The translations under genes were made by a program, and so were the position numbers. The notes beneath the pieces were generated by a model. That model made no database searches and was not told the DNA's origin. It saw only the letters and a program-made list of their open reading frames with translations. Shown one piece after another: positions 1-5,450 of a stretch of DNA of 27,947 bases. Source of the stretch: a virus; the IMG/VR virus record IMGVR_UViG_3300032315_001044, positions 1-27,947 of that record; one strand, written 5' to 3'. How positions within the stretch are numbered: position 1 is the first letter of the stretch; every line of letters begins with the position of its first letter.

Positions 1-85
1 CCCTAGGGCCAGCCGGGCCTTGAAAATCAAGCTCTCCACATGCAGTCAAAGTAATCAAAGACAAAAACAAAATTGCGTTTTTCAT
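1..85 (-). CDS. Partial lipoprotein with collagen-like start
   Basis: This gene starts at 85 on the minus strand and runs off the left edge, so only 28 residues are visible. They begin with a short basic tip (MKN), a hydrophobic stretch (AILFLSLITL) and the lipobox L13-T14-A15-C16, a type II signal peptide predicting lipidation at Cys16. The mature part begins GELDFQGPAGPR, and GPAGPR has the Gly-X-Y look of collagen-like lipoproteins. Its ATG overlaps the stop of the preceding 28-aa gene (TAATG), which suggests translational coupling. In a phage, a small lipoprotein next to tiny membrane peptides could be an outer-membrane spanin or a surface/exclusion protein; the visible part cannot decide. 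Confidence 0.7.
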   Translation of the reverse strand, partial: MKNAILFLSLITLTACGELDFQGPAGPR

Positions 86-171
86 TATCTGAATCTCCCA
101 ATTGTTATATTAAATTCTATCCACTCACACTTAAGCATAACAGCCAATTCGATTTCTTTTATTATATCCAT
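85..171 (-). CDS. Small 28-aa hypothetical protein
   Basis: This 28-residue reading frame (MDIIKEIELAVMLKCEWIEF, then eight more residues) lies between the 30-aa membrane peptide and the lipoprotein. The gap to the upstream stop is 13 nt, and its own stop overlaps the lipoprotein start. The upstream purine run AAAAAAGAAA is only a poor Shine-Dalgarno sequence. I recognise no family. The support is the tight packing and same-strand coupling, not the protein itself. Confidence 0.4.
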   Translation of the reverse strand: MDIIKEIELAVMLKCEWIEFNITIGRFR

Positions 172-184
172 TGTGATTTCTTTT

Positions 185-277
185 TTATCGTTCATTTACC
201 ACCACACCTATCGCCAACCCTACCGATATCAGGGCCATGAAAAAATTAAGTGCCACCATTGCGTCAAGTGATAACAT
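185..277 (-). CDS. Small 30-aa membrane peptide
   Basis: A 30-residue frame starts MLSLDAMVAL and continues with a hydrophobic stretch of about 20 residues (NFFMALISVGLAIGVVV) before a polar NER end, so it is a single-pass membrane peptide. The start is supported by AGGGAG, which overlaps the end of the upstream 53-aa gene only 3 nt away; the two are probably translationally coupled. An inner start at the second Met is possible. Tiny membrane proteins beside a lipoprotein can be lysis or superinfection-exclusion proteins, but no specific function is visible. Confidence 0.5.
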   Translation of the reverse strand: MLSLDAMVALNFFMALISVGLAIGVVVNER

Positions 278-280
278 ATA

Positions 281-442
281 TTAACTCCCTAGTCCCGACT
301 TAACAAACTCGTCAAATAAGTCAAGGGCTTTTAATTGGTCCCGAGTCAATGAATCCGAGTCAATGTCACCTAACCGGATAATGCCGCGAGTTTCAGCTTC
401 AACCAATTCACACACTAAACAAGAACAGTTTAATTCACACAT
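281..442 (-). CDS. Small 53-aa Cys-rich acidic protein
   Basis: The 53-residue frame has a strong Shine-Dalgarno sequence (AAGGAGTC) placed as for two other genes in this leftward run. The N-terminus MCELNCSCLVCELVE has four cysteines (C2, C6, C8, C11) that could bind a metal or form a redox centre. The rest is acidic and probably helical (IDSDSLTRDQLKALDLFDEF). It lies between the 69-aa gene and the 30-aa membrane peptide, whose ribosome-binding site overlaps its 3' end. I recognise no family. Same-strand spacing and the shared ribosome-binding sequence make it a likely real gene. Confidence 0.6.
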   Translation of the reverse strand: MCELNCSCLVCELVEAETRGIIRLGDIDSDSLTRDQLKALDLFDEFVKSGLGS

Positions 443-521
443 AAAGACTCCTTAATCGTTAGAAAAATCGGCCCGTCCCTAGGCTATGTCACGGCTCACG
501 CCGCATCAAAAAATTGCTATA

Positions 522-731
522 TTATTTGCCTTGATCGAAAAGAATTTGTTCCAGCTTGTCGCGCTCAGTCCAAGAAAGTTCCTCAGTGATATCCTCGCTT
601 GTTATTTCATCGAATACTTTGAACCCCGTGATATCACCCCTATCTTCTGGGTCAAGTCTATTCCCATAGTACACTTTCCCGACTAGGTATAATTCCCGCC
701 CATCATGATCAACCAATAATTCCTTAACCAT
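522..731 (-). CDS. Small 69-aa acidic hypothetical protein
   Basis: The protein is 69 residues and acidic. It begins with a probable beta-hairpin segment (VKELLVDHDGRELYLVGKVYYG) followed by a charged region ending EELSWTERDKLEQILFDQGK. The start at 731 has AAAGGG seven bases upstream. It lies 19 nt downstream of the GP88-like gene on the same strand, so it probably belongs to the same leftward operon. The N-terminal strands resemble small phage proteins that describe or modify another product, but I cannot name a family. A plus-strand frame over the same bases has no ribosome-binding site and is taken as a shadow. Confidence 0.6.
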   Translation of the reverse strand: MVKELLVDHDGRELYLVGKVYYGNRLDPEDRGDITGFKVFDEITSEDITEELSWTERDKLEQILFDQGK

Positions 732-750
732 ATCGTGACCCTTTCTTTTA

Positions 751-1386
751 TTATGCGCTAACTCGGTCCCATGCCGTGTTATCGAATTTTTTATTGCCGT
801 GATATACTAACCCGATTCGATGATTAACGCTGATCGCATGGGTATCGTCGTGACTAGTATCGACGTATCCCGAAGCTTGCAATTGTTCAATCGAGGAAAA
901 GACTCGGCTGTGGCGATCAGTTTTTGTGTCAATCAAGTGATCTTCTCGCCCACCTAGAGAGAAAATGATGGTCAAGTTATCGGGCAATGTCACACTTTTG
1001 ACCATGCTCACGCTTTTCGTGTATGCGTAGAATTGCACCGATGGATTGAGTTTTGCAATGTCAATCCACTTCAAAAGATACTCAAGAGAGTAAAAATCGC
1101 CAGCGTCATGGATACGGACTAGGTCCGCCTTGACTCGCTTGACTTCAAGACTCATAGCCTGAACGAATTCAGGGGCTTGGGTTAGCTTCAAGTTTGCCTC
1201 GTGCTTTCCGTAAACATTGGACCAAACATAAGCACCCATCCGAGCGTAGCAACCGGACGCGCAGACTCCGGCCATTGGACAAGTTTTAAACCCGTCTTTG
1301 GTCATGAATGCGGGGATGGTCCAATTGAATATTTTTTTAAACCTCGAGCCTTCTGAGCGTTTCATTTTAGCATTTTTGGTTAACAT
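751..1386 (-). CDS. GP88-family phage protein (function unknown)
   Basis: This 211-aa protein has the pattern I associate with the phage GP88 family, named after a mycobacteriophage gene product. An N-terminal segment ends in a Cys cluster (C36, C42, C46, within TCPMAGVCASGCYARMGAY), followed by RIHDAGDFYSLEYLLKWIDIA (about residues 91-111) and a FYAYTKS strand. The conserved His-Asp and three Cys suggest a metal site; the biochemical role is not known to me. The start at 1386 follows TTAAGGAGTC. An 18-bp palindrome separates it from the 81-aa gene upstream. GP88-like genes occur in phage and plasmid accessory regions, consistent with an early or accessory operon here. Confidence 0.7.
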   Translation of the reverse strand: MLTKNAKMKRSEGSRFKKIFNWTIPAFMTKDGFKTCPMAGVCASGCYARMGAYVWSNVYGKHEANLKLTQAPEFVQAMSLEVKRVKADLVRIHDAGDFYSLEYLLKWIDIAKLNPSVQFYAYTKSVSMVKSVTLPDNLTIIFSLGGREDHLIDTKTDRHSRVFSSIEQLQASGYVDTSHDDTHAISVNHRIGLVYHGNKKFDNTAWDRVSA

Positions 1387-1399
1387 ATCATCGACTCCT

Positions 1400-1417
1400 T
1401 AATATAACGTTATATTA
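1400..1417. repeat. 18-bp perfect palindrome between two genes
   Basis: TAATATAACGTTATATTA is a perfect inverted repeat between the stop of the 81-aa gene and the ribosome-binding site of the GP88-like gene. The related TAATAATATAAC also precedes the 81-aa gene's ribosome-binding site (about 1679-1690), so this spacer sequence is partly repeated in the operon. It could be an operator, a promoter element or an mRNA hairpin setting expression of the GP88-like gene. Confidence 0.5.
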
Positions 1418-1663
1418 TTAGATGTCAGAAGTCCAATAAAATTCGCCGTCAATTTCCGTCAATTCACCGTCACTCAAAAGCGCATCTATATAGTTGGATA
1501 CTTCACACCGAAAGGCGATGGGGTCAAGCTTGCGCAGTGCGTCACCGGCAAGATATTCGAGCCGTCCGATTTTCAGTGGCTCTTGGGTCTGATTTAGTAA
1601 CTCTTGGAAAAGTTCGTTGGCATCGATCGGTGAAACATTAATTTTCAAGGTATTTTTTGACAT
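1418..1663 (-). CDS. 81-aa hypothetical protein
   Basis: I place the start at 1663 (MSKNTLKINVSPID). Its spacing from AAGGAGTC is about nine bases; the in-frame ATG two codons upstream would be only three bases away. The 81-aa product is acidic and probably alpha-helical (NELFQELLNQTQEPLKIGRL, then ALRKLDPIAFRCEVSNYIDA) and ends in EIDGEFYWTSDI. I recognise no family. It follows the 36-aa membrane peptide and precedes the GP88-like gene in the same leftward run. Confidence 0.6.
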   Translation of the reverse strand: MSKNTLKINVSPIDANELFQELLNQTQEPLKIGRLEYLAGDALRKLDPIAFRCEVSNYIDALLSDGELTEIDGEFYWTSDI

Positions 1664-1688
1664 ATGCATTGACTCCTTAGTTATATTA

Positions 1689-1799
1689 TTAAGCGTAAAA
1701 CTTAATGCAGTAAAGAATAAAAGCACAGCAAACGATTAAAGTTAAATTAAAGAGATTATCGTTTAGTTCAGATTCAATGGCGTCAATTTGTTTTTTCAT
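1689..1799 (-). CDS. Small 36-aa membrane peptide
   Basis: The frame encodes MKKQIDAIESELNDNLF followed by a hydrophobic segment (NLTLIVCCAFILYCIKFYA), so it is probably an inner-membrane peptide with a charged cytoplasmic N-terminus. The ribosome-binding site AAAAGGGGA lies about eight bases before the ATG and is one of the clearest in this region. It is the first recognisable gene of the leftward operon, directly downstream of the structured non-coding region. It is 10 nt beyond the downstream gene's ribosome-binding site. A lysis, holin-like or exclusion role is possible but unproven. Confidence 0.6.
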   Translation of the reverse strand: MKKQIDAIESELNDNLFNLTLIVCCAFILYCIKFYA

Positions 1800-2163
1800 G
1801 ATATATCCCCTTTTGTTTAGGCTCATCATCAGGCAAGGTCAATCCTTGCGACAACCCATTCCCTAGGGTTGTTTCGAACCTCACCAATTCAACGGACTTT
1901 CTACCGTTTGTTATCGGCTATACCCGGGGCCAGTAACCGCCTTATCCGGGGCACTAGGGCGTCAAAGCATAGCCAGTTAAGGCTTTAGCGTGGTACCCTA
2001 TCGGCGCAATCGTCAGGCTTAGTGCCACGCGACCACTTGTCTTCACTTACAATTGCACGAAGACCAACTCATGCAACGGGTTACCCATCATCAGGCTAGC
2101 GGTAACCATCCGCTAACGATACCCCGTCCGTGGGGTATTTCGGGAGAGAGAGGAGAGAGTTAA

Positions 2164-2196
2164 CACTAGATGAGAGAGGAGAGAGAGAATCTAGTG
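2164..2196. repeat. Hairpin with purine-only loop
   Basis: CACTAGA (2164-2170) and TCTAGTG (2190-2196) form a 7-bp perfect inverted repeat. The 19-nt loop between them is almost wholly purine (GAGAGAGGAGAGAGAGAA). The same kind of GA-rich tract lies just upstream at 2143-2159. There is no T-run after it, so it is not an obvious intrinsic terminator. Confidence 0.5.
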
Positions 2197-2399
2197 CTAT
2201 CTCGTGACGTTGCCGTCATGCCAGACATCAATGCTAACCCCATGCCAACCCCTCAAATCGTCATAACCCATTGAATTCATTACGATCAACGATATCACTT
2301 GACCCCTTAAACCATGTCTAAGCATTCGACATTGCCTAGAACTTCTACACCTTCAACTGAACGAGTTGACCTTGTATATATACCCGCGCCCGCGATACT

Positions 2400-2427
2400 A
2401 TTATATATCATGACCCTGCCAATGCAA
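2400..2427 (-). promoter_or_regulatory. Candidate leftward sigma70-type promoter
   Basis: On the minus strand TTGCAT (2422-2427) and a perfect TATAAT (2400-2405) are 16 bp apart. The -35 is a weak match, so the case rests on the -10. It points at the leftward small-gene operon but would leave a leader of about 600 nt through the hairpin-rich region. Confidence 0.3.
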
Positions 2428-2550
2428 CTTCGGTGCCACATGCAAGCCCCATACCAGGCACGATAATTGCAGGGGGATGCACGATCTATGCCAACCCGAT
2501 TGGCACGATTTGCAATAGCAAGAACTATGCCCTGCAAGTTCGGTGCCACA
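2424..2550. repeat. 17-nt direct repeat flanking three GCACGAT copies
   Basis: GCAACTTCGGTGCCACA (2424-2440) recurs with one change as GCAAGTTCGGTGCCACA (2534-2550). Between them GCACGAT occurs at 2458, 2479 and 2503, spaced 21 and 24 bp apart, about two helical turns. An 8-bp inverted repeat TTGCAGGG/CCCTGCAA (2467-2474 and 2530-2537) and a small hairpin GCCAACCCGATTGGC (2490-2504) overlap the same stretch. The arrangement is iteron-like or operator-like, but nothing in the sequence shows which protein would bind. Confidence 0.5.
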
Positions 2551-2644
2551 ACGATATTGATTGAGGGGGGGGGTAGGGTACTTCGAGGTTCGAGTGCGAC
2601 TGCGTAACCCCATCCACGAATTTTCACATATTATTCTAGAAACA

Positions 2645-2664
2645 TTAACAACTATTATAGAAAC
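2645..2664 (+). promoter_or_regulatory. Conserved phage promoter-like element, site A
   Basis: TTAACAACTATTATAGAAAC is one of the conserved elements found before most transcription blocks. It sits at the junction of the GC-richer left arm and the AT-rich right arm and points at the accessory genes from 2783 onward, leaving a leader of about 120 nt. TCTAGAAACA lies immediately upstream (2635-2644), so TAGAAAC occurs twice, 21 bp apart. Confidence 0.6.
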
Positions 2665-2782
2665 TCTATCCCATGAATGATGAGTTATATTATGTCAAAA
2701 GTGGGAAAATGAATCTTTCGTATCTATTTGATATCGTTAGGATACAAATAATCACTTAACTCGATTATATTATGTTAATTTT

Positions 2783-3313
2783 ATGAAAATTAAAGATTTA
2801 CTGAATTACTCTAAGCCTGGAATATGGGGATTCTTTAATGAGAAAGATAAACGATTCTTTATCTCTCATAGTAATAATATTCTAGCAGCTGTATCTAGAA
2901 ACATATCCCAAATTCAGGATAAGAGTCATTCTTGTAGGAAGCTAATCCGAGATTTACCCAATCTTAATTTCGTTATGCTGGTACAAGATACAGAAGAAGC
3001 TATGAGTCCAAAGAACCGTAAGATTCGTGCTCAAGAGCTTACTCAAGCGTTTATAGCTAAAGGATATACCTCTTACTCCAATAAGCTTGTAGTGGCGTAT
3101 AAGATACGTACAGTCATCACTACAGACTATCTCATCCAAGTACAACTCGTTAATAAACGTAACGACAAAATCGTTGTTGGTATATTCGATAAACTAGACC
3201 TAGCTGAATCATTCATATCCACCAACTATCCTAACAACACAGTATCTAAAGTAATATACTCCGATAACAATTTAACGACATTGTTTTATAAAGATACAAA
3301 AGACATTAGGTAA
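2783..3313 (+). CDS. Degenerate GIY-YIG-like protein
   Basis: The first 100 residues follow the GIY-YIG nuclease layout. KPGIWGFFNEKDKRFFISHSNNI matches the typical SGIYxIxNxxNxKxYVGSAKD start, followed by a helix, an HSxxKL segment (HSCRKLI, residues 49-55) and a strand with a downstream Glu (E85). The core motifs are changed: GIY reads GIW (13-15), YIG/YVG reads FIS (26-28), and the usual helix Arg may be R39. A non-catalytic or altered domain is therefore likely. The C-terminal half (100-176) is unrecognised. No good ribosome-binding site precedes the ATG. It is the first gene after site A; the family assignment is by eye. Confidence 0.55.
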   Translation: MKIKDLLNYSKPGIWGFFNEKDKRFFISHSNNILAAVSRNISQIQDKSHSCRKLIRDLPNLNFVMLVQDTEEAMSPKNRKIRAQELTQAFIAKGYTSYSNKLVVAYKIRTVITTDYLIQVQLVNKRNDKIVVGIFDKLDLAESFISTNYPNNTVSKVIYSDNNLTTLFYKDTKDIR

Positions 3314-3332
3314 TGTGTAGAGGTGTAGATGT

Positions 3333-3545
3333 ATGGGTATGGATGGTGTTATGTATGGATATATAGTAAGAAATTTACGAAAGCCAAAAAAGGATTTTTG
3401 TCTTTCTATTGGCTTGGTAGGAAGTTTTGTTTGGGATTTAAAGGATAGAAGTGGTGAATACACTAATCCGTGGCAATTAACTGAAGTTGTCGGTACGTCA
3501 ATTGGTAACGTCGGCGACTCGCTGTTTGAAGCTCGTCGTAGTTGA
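3333..3545 (+). CDS. Possible 70-aa hypothetical protein
   Basis: A 70-residue frame (MGMDGVMYGYIVRNLRKPKK and onward) has AGAGGT eight bases before its ATG and lies 19 nt after the GIY-YIG-like gene. The second half (about 3460-3540) is more GC-rich than its surroundings. A 98-codon frame exists on the opposite strand over the same bases, and a leftward promoter-like element at 3579-3597 would transcribe that strand, so the coding strand here is uncertain. I recognise no family for either. Confidence 0.35.
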   Translation: MGMDGVMYGYIVRNLRKPKKDFCLSIGLVGSFVWDLKDRSGEYTNPWQLTEVVGTSIGNVGDSLFEARRS

Positions 3546-3578
3546 TACGTAATGATCATCAGGTTCACATACGTGCAA

Positions 3579-3597
3579 CTTTAGTTATAGTTGTTAA
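3579..3597 (-). promoter_or_regulatory. Conserved promoter-like element on the minus strand, site B
   Basis: Read on the minus strand this is TTAACAACTATAACTAAAG, an exact match to the TTAACAACTATAA core. It points leftwards, against the genes on both sides. It would give antisense transcription of 3313-3570, or drive the minus-strand frame from 3568 (GTG start), if it is active. Confidence 0.5.
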
Positions 3598-3622
3598 ATT
3601 TACGTAACTATTGGAGATCATT

Positions 3623-3820
3623 ATGGAATTAGTCATTTTTATGGTTTTTATGGTCCTCGGATATAAGTTTTTTGGACTATTTAATGATAATGTAGACAGA
3701 AACAAGCCAGTAGCGAATAAAAAATGTCACGAAATTGACGAAATTCATGATTGGTCAAGACATCCTGTTACAGATAAGTTAACTTGTTGTAAATGTAATT
3801 ATGAGGCTGGATCAGAATGA
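3623..3820 (+). CDS. Small membrane-anchored Cys/His protein
   Basis: The start at ATG 3623 is chosen because TTGGAG precedes it by seven bases; an in-frame TTG at 3611 is part of that site. The 65-aa product begins with a hydrophobic segment (residues 2-20) and ends with a small metal-binding-like module: C35, H36, H42, H47, C55, C56 and C58, of the form CHEIDEIHDWSRH...CCKC. This resembles small phage proteins with a short zinc-ribbon-like tail. It overlaps the next start by four bases (ATGA), so it heads a translationally coupled run with the following genes. Confidence 0.6.
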   Translation: MELVIFMVFMVLGYKFFGLFNDNVDRNKPVANKKCHEIDEIHDWSRHPVTDKLTCCKCNYEAGSE

Positions 3821-4062
3821 ACAAACTTAATAAAAAAATTAGACAAACAGATAAATCTAGAAACAAGAACAAACGTTTTAATAAAATACACAGTACAAAT
3901 AAAGATATGAGATTTTGGGACTGGATGTACGTAGAAGATGAAAATAACGAGATGATATTTGCTGCTGTAATTAATACAGACAACTTAAAAATGTATGAAT
4001 TTATAGTTTCTAATACGATGAATATACCCACTAAAACAGGTAAAAATTATGGAAAAAAATAA
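3817..4062 (+). CDS. 81-aa basic hypothetical protein
   Basis: The product starts with a strongly basic segment (MNKLNKKIRQTDKSRNKNKR) and continues with a more ordered part (RFWDWMYVEDENNEMIFAAV) that looks like two or three beta strands, ending in a basic KKTGKNYGKK-type tail. Its ATG overlaps the stop of the preceding gene (ATGA) and its end overlaps the next start by 14 nt, so the three genes are tightly coupled. The basic N-terminus could bind nucleic acid. I recognise no family. Confidence 0.55.
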   Translation: MNKLNKKIRQTDKSRNKNKRFNKIHSTNKDMRFWDWMYVEDENNEMIFAAVINTDNLKMYEFIVSNTMNIPTKTGKNYGKK

Positions 4063-4258
4063 ACGATTATGTAAGCAATGTAATTTACTAAAAGATAGGA
4101 TTGAGTCGGGTAAGTACCCCGATGGGAAAAATAAGAAGCACGTTGACGAAACCGGGAAGCTTTGGAACGGTTCTGTTTGTGGATCTTGTAATGTAAGTCG
4201 TTCTCATGAAAATATGATTAAACTAAGGATGAGAAGAAAATCACATGAGACAAGTTAA
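4049..4258 (+). CDS. Small zinc-binding-like phage protein (69 aa)
   Basis: Two Cys pairs, C8-x2-C11 (LCKQC) and C44-x2-C47 (CGSC), flank the conserved-looking stretch RIESGKYPDGKNKKHVDETG and a WNGSVCGSC segment. This suggests one bound zinc ion. The pattern recalls small phage and recombination-endonuclease-related zinc proteins, but the His/Asn catalytic residues of an HNH nuclease are not obvious. The C-terminus is basic (IKLRMRRKSHE). The gene overlaps both neighbours, consistent with a coupled operon. Confidence 0.6.
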   Translation: MEKNKRLCKQCNLLKDRIESGKYPDGKNKKHVDETGKLWNGSVCGSCNVSRSHENMIKLRMRRKSHETS

Positions 4259-4685
4259 TATGTCGTTTTTAGCTGTATGGATTTCTTCTATTATATTATT
4301 TTTTACTTTACCAATCAATAATATTGATAAAGAGCTTAACTCGTATTACAAAGAGTTTATGGATTTAGGTAAAGAACGTTGTAATAAAGTACAAAAACCA
4401 AATCAATTTTCCATCAAGTTTGGTAAATTAACAGACGATAATATTGGTTTGTGTACAGTTTATATACATCGTAAAGAAGTGTTGATTGATGAAAATTATT
4501 GGGCTATTTCTAATCTAGAAACAAGAAAGCAATTAGTGTTTCACGAATTAACTCATTGTGTTTTAGATATGCATCATATAGACTTAGAAAACAACTACAT
4601 GAATTCATATTTGATAGAATTACCTAAAGATGTTTTGTATAATCAGGTTAAAGAAAATATGAGGTTATTTTGTGAACAACGCTAA
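4245..4685 (+). CDS. Membrane-anchored metzincin-like metalloprotease
   Basis: The 146-aa protein has a hydrophobic N-terminal anchor or signal (residues 7-24) and the zinc motif HELTHCVLDMHH at residues 100-111. H100, H104 and H110 match the HExxHxxxxxH spacing of metzincins, with E101 as the general base; the usual Gly of that motif is Leu. A Met follows in ENNYMNSYLIE (M119), a candidate Met-turn. Small matrixin-like proteins of this kind occur in phages. It overlaps both neighbouring genes. A start at the inner ATG (4260) is also possible. Substrate is unknown; a periplasmic or envelope target fits the N-terminal segment. Confidence 0.6.
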   Translation: MRQVNMSFLAVWISSIILFFTLPINNIDKELNSYYKEFMDLGKERCNKVQKPNQFSIKFGKLTDDNIGLCTVYIHRKEVLIDENYWAISNLETRKQLVFHELTHCVLDMHHIDLENNYMNSYLIELPKDVLYNQVKENMRLFCEQR

Positions 4686-5355
4686 TATACCATTATTACC
4701 TGTTAAAGTAAGAAAAGAGTTTCTTCGAAATTTAGAAGATGGGCATGGTGAATTTTTAAATGGGTATTTATTTGGTGTTTATGCACAACGTAACCAAGCA
4801 TTGTTGTTTCATGTATTTCTAGAAACAGGCGCTGTTTACTATAGACTTCCTTTAAATGCATTTACAGACACCAATAAGCCTTCTGTAAAAGATGATATGA
4901 AAACATCTGACGTTCAGTTATGGGATTGTTTATCTAATCAAATAGAAGTTATACAATGGGGGTTTCTTAAAGATCAAACTGGTATTGTTAACTTAGATGA
5001 AGTAAATAAACAAAAAGGACGTTATTTATTCACTATTGAATTTTTACAAAACGACACAAACGAATTGGATTTAGGGTTTATTAATGTTCCCGGCGAATAT
5101 AAGTGTGCTCATATTTTATTAATGGATAATGGATATTTTTGCGCTATGCCAAACAATCGTATTGTATGGCAAGACCAAGCTTTTGTTAAAAAAAACAAAA
5201 TAAAACATGATTATAAAATAAATAAAAACAGATTTTTTGCTGAAACAGATAGAACTATTCAAGATGAAGATCTTTATTTTTACACAACAGACCCATTAAA
5301 TATTGAAGACGTTACAGATGCTTTAAATTATAGTCTTCAAGGAATTAAAAAATAA
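4672..5355 (+). CDS. 227-aa hypothetical protein
   Basis: The gene starts at a GTG (4672) preceded by GAGG at a good seven-base distance, overlapping the metzincin-like gene by 14 nt. The product is soluble and rich in beta-strand-like segments: GHGEFLNGYLFGVYAQRNQA, LLFHVFLETGAVYYRLPLNA, WDCLSNQIEVIQWGFLKDQT and a later PGEYKCAHILLMDNGYFCAM segment. The end (ITEDLYFYTTDP-like) is acidic. I do not recognise the family. It is the last gene of the rightward accessory run and converges on the endolysin gene across 95 nt in which I see no clear terminator. Confidence 0.65.
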   Translation: MNNANIPLLPVKVRKEFLRNLEDGHGEFLNGYLFGVYAQRNQALLFHVFLETGAVYYRLPLNAFTDTNKPSVKDDMKTSDVQLWDCLSNQIEVIQWGFLKDQTGIVNLDEVNKQKGRYLFTIEFLQNDTNELDLGFINVPGEYKCAHILLMDNGYFCAMPNNRIVWQDQAFVKKNKIKHDYKINKNRFFAETDRTIQDEDLYFYTTDPLNIEDVTDALNYSLQGIKK

Positions 5356-5450
5356 CAGGTGTACCCAAAAAGAACATCGGGATATTCTGGAGTAAGCTAG
5401 GGTTATCTTTTGTAAAAAATTACCCGTAATTGCAAATGCGTCAGGGTGGA

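Larger units (their letters stand above)
1800..2644. other. Structured non-coding region between the two arms
   Basis: I find no convincing gene in these 845 bases; the few open frames lack ribosome-binding sites and have implausible composition. Hairpins include 1833-1849 (6 bp), 1891-1908 (5 bp), 1988-2030 (8 bp with one wobble), 2079-2107 or alternatively 2097-2115, 2119-2138 (7 bp) and 2164-2196. CCGGGGC occurs twice (1924, 1946), GAGAGA-type purine runs fill 2143-2189, and a run of nine G lies at 2565-2573. A minus-strand candidate -35/-10 pair (TTGACC, 17 bp, TAAACA) at 1814-1842 is weak. The region is more GC-rich than the DNA to its right. It could hold early promoters, an origin or a structured RNA. 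Confidence 0.55.

Noticed and set aside
20-271. 83-codon plus-strand frame at the left edge
   Set aside because: It has no ribosome-binding site and lies opposite the coupled minus-strand small genes, which have better start signals.
486-686. 66-codon plus-strand frame
   Set aside because: It is opposite the 69-aa minus-strand gene, which has a ribosome-binding site and better context.
1865-1915. tRNA-like and RNase P-like words on the minus strand (GGTTCGAAAC; GAAAGTCC)
   Set aside because: No acceptor stem or other tRNA arms pair around the first, and the other conserved RNase P segments are absent.
2307-2627. Minus-strand frames in the junction region
   Set aside because: They cover the repeats and the nine-G run, lack ribosome-binding sites and have implausible composition.
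3272-3568. 98-codon minus-strand frame
   Set aside because: It overlaps the end of the GIY-YIG-like gene and starts with GTG without a clear ribosome-binding site. I note it only because site B points at it.
5356-5450. Possible bidirectional terminator between the convergent genes
   Set aside because: GGGTTA and TTACCC pair over only about four bases with no good T-run, so I do not call it.
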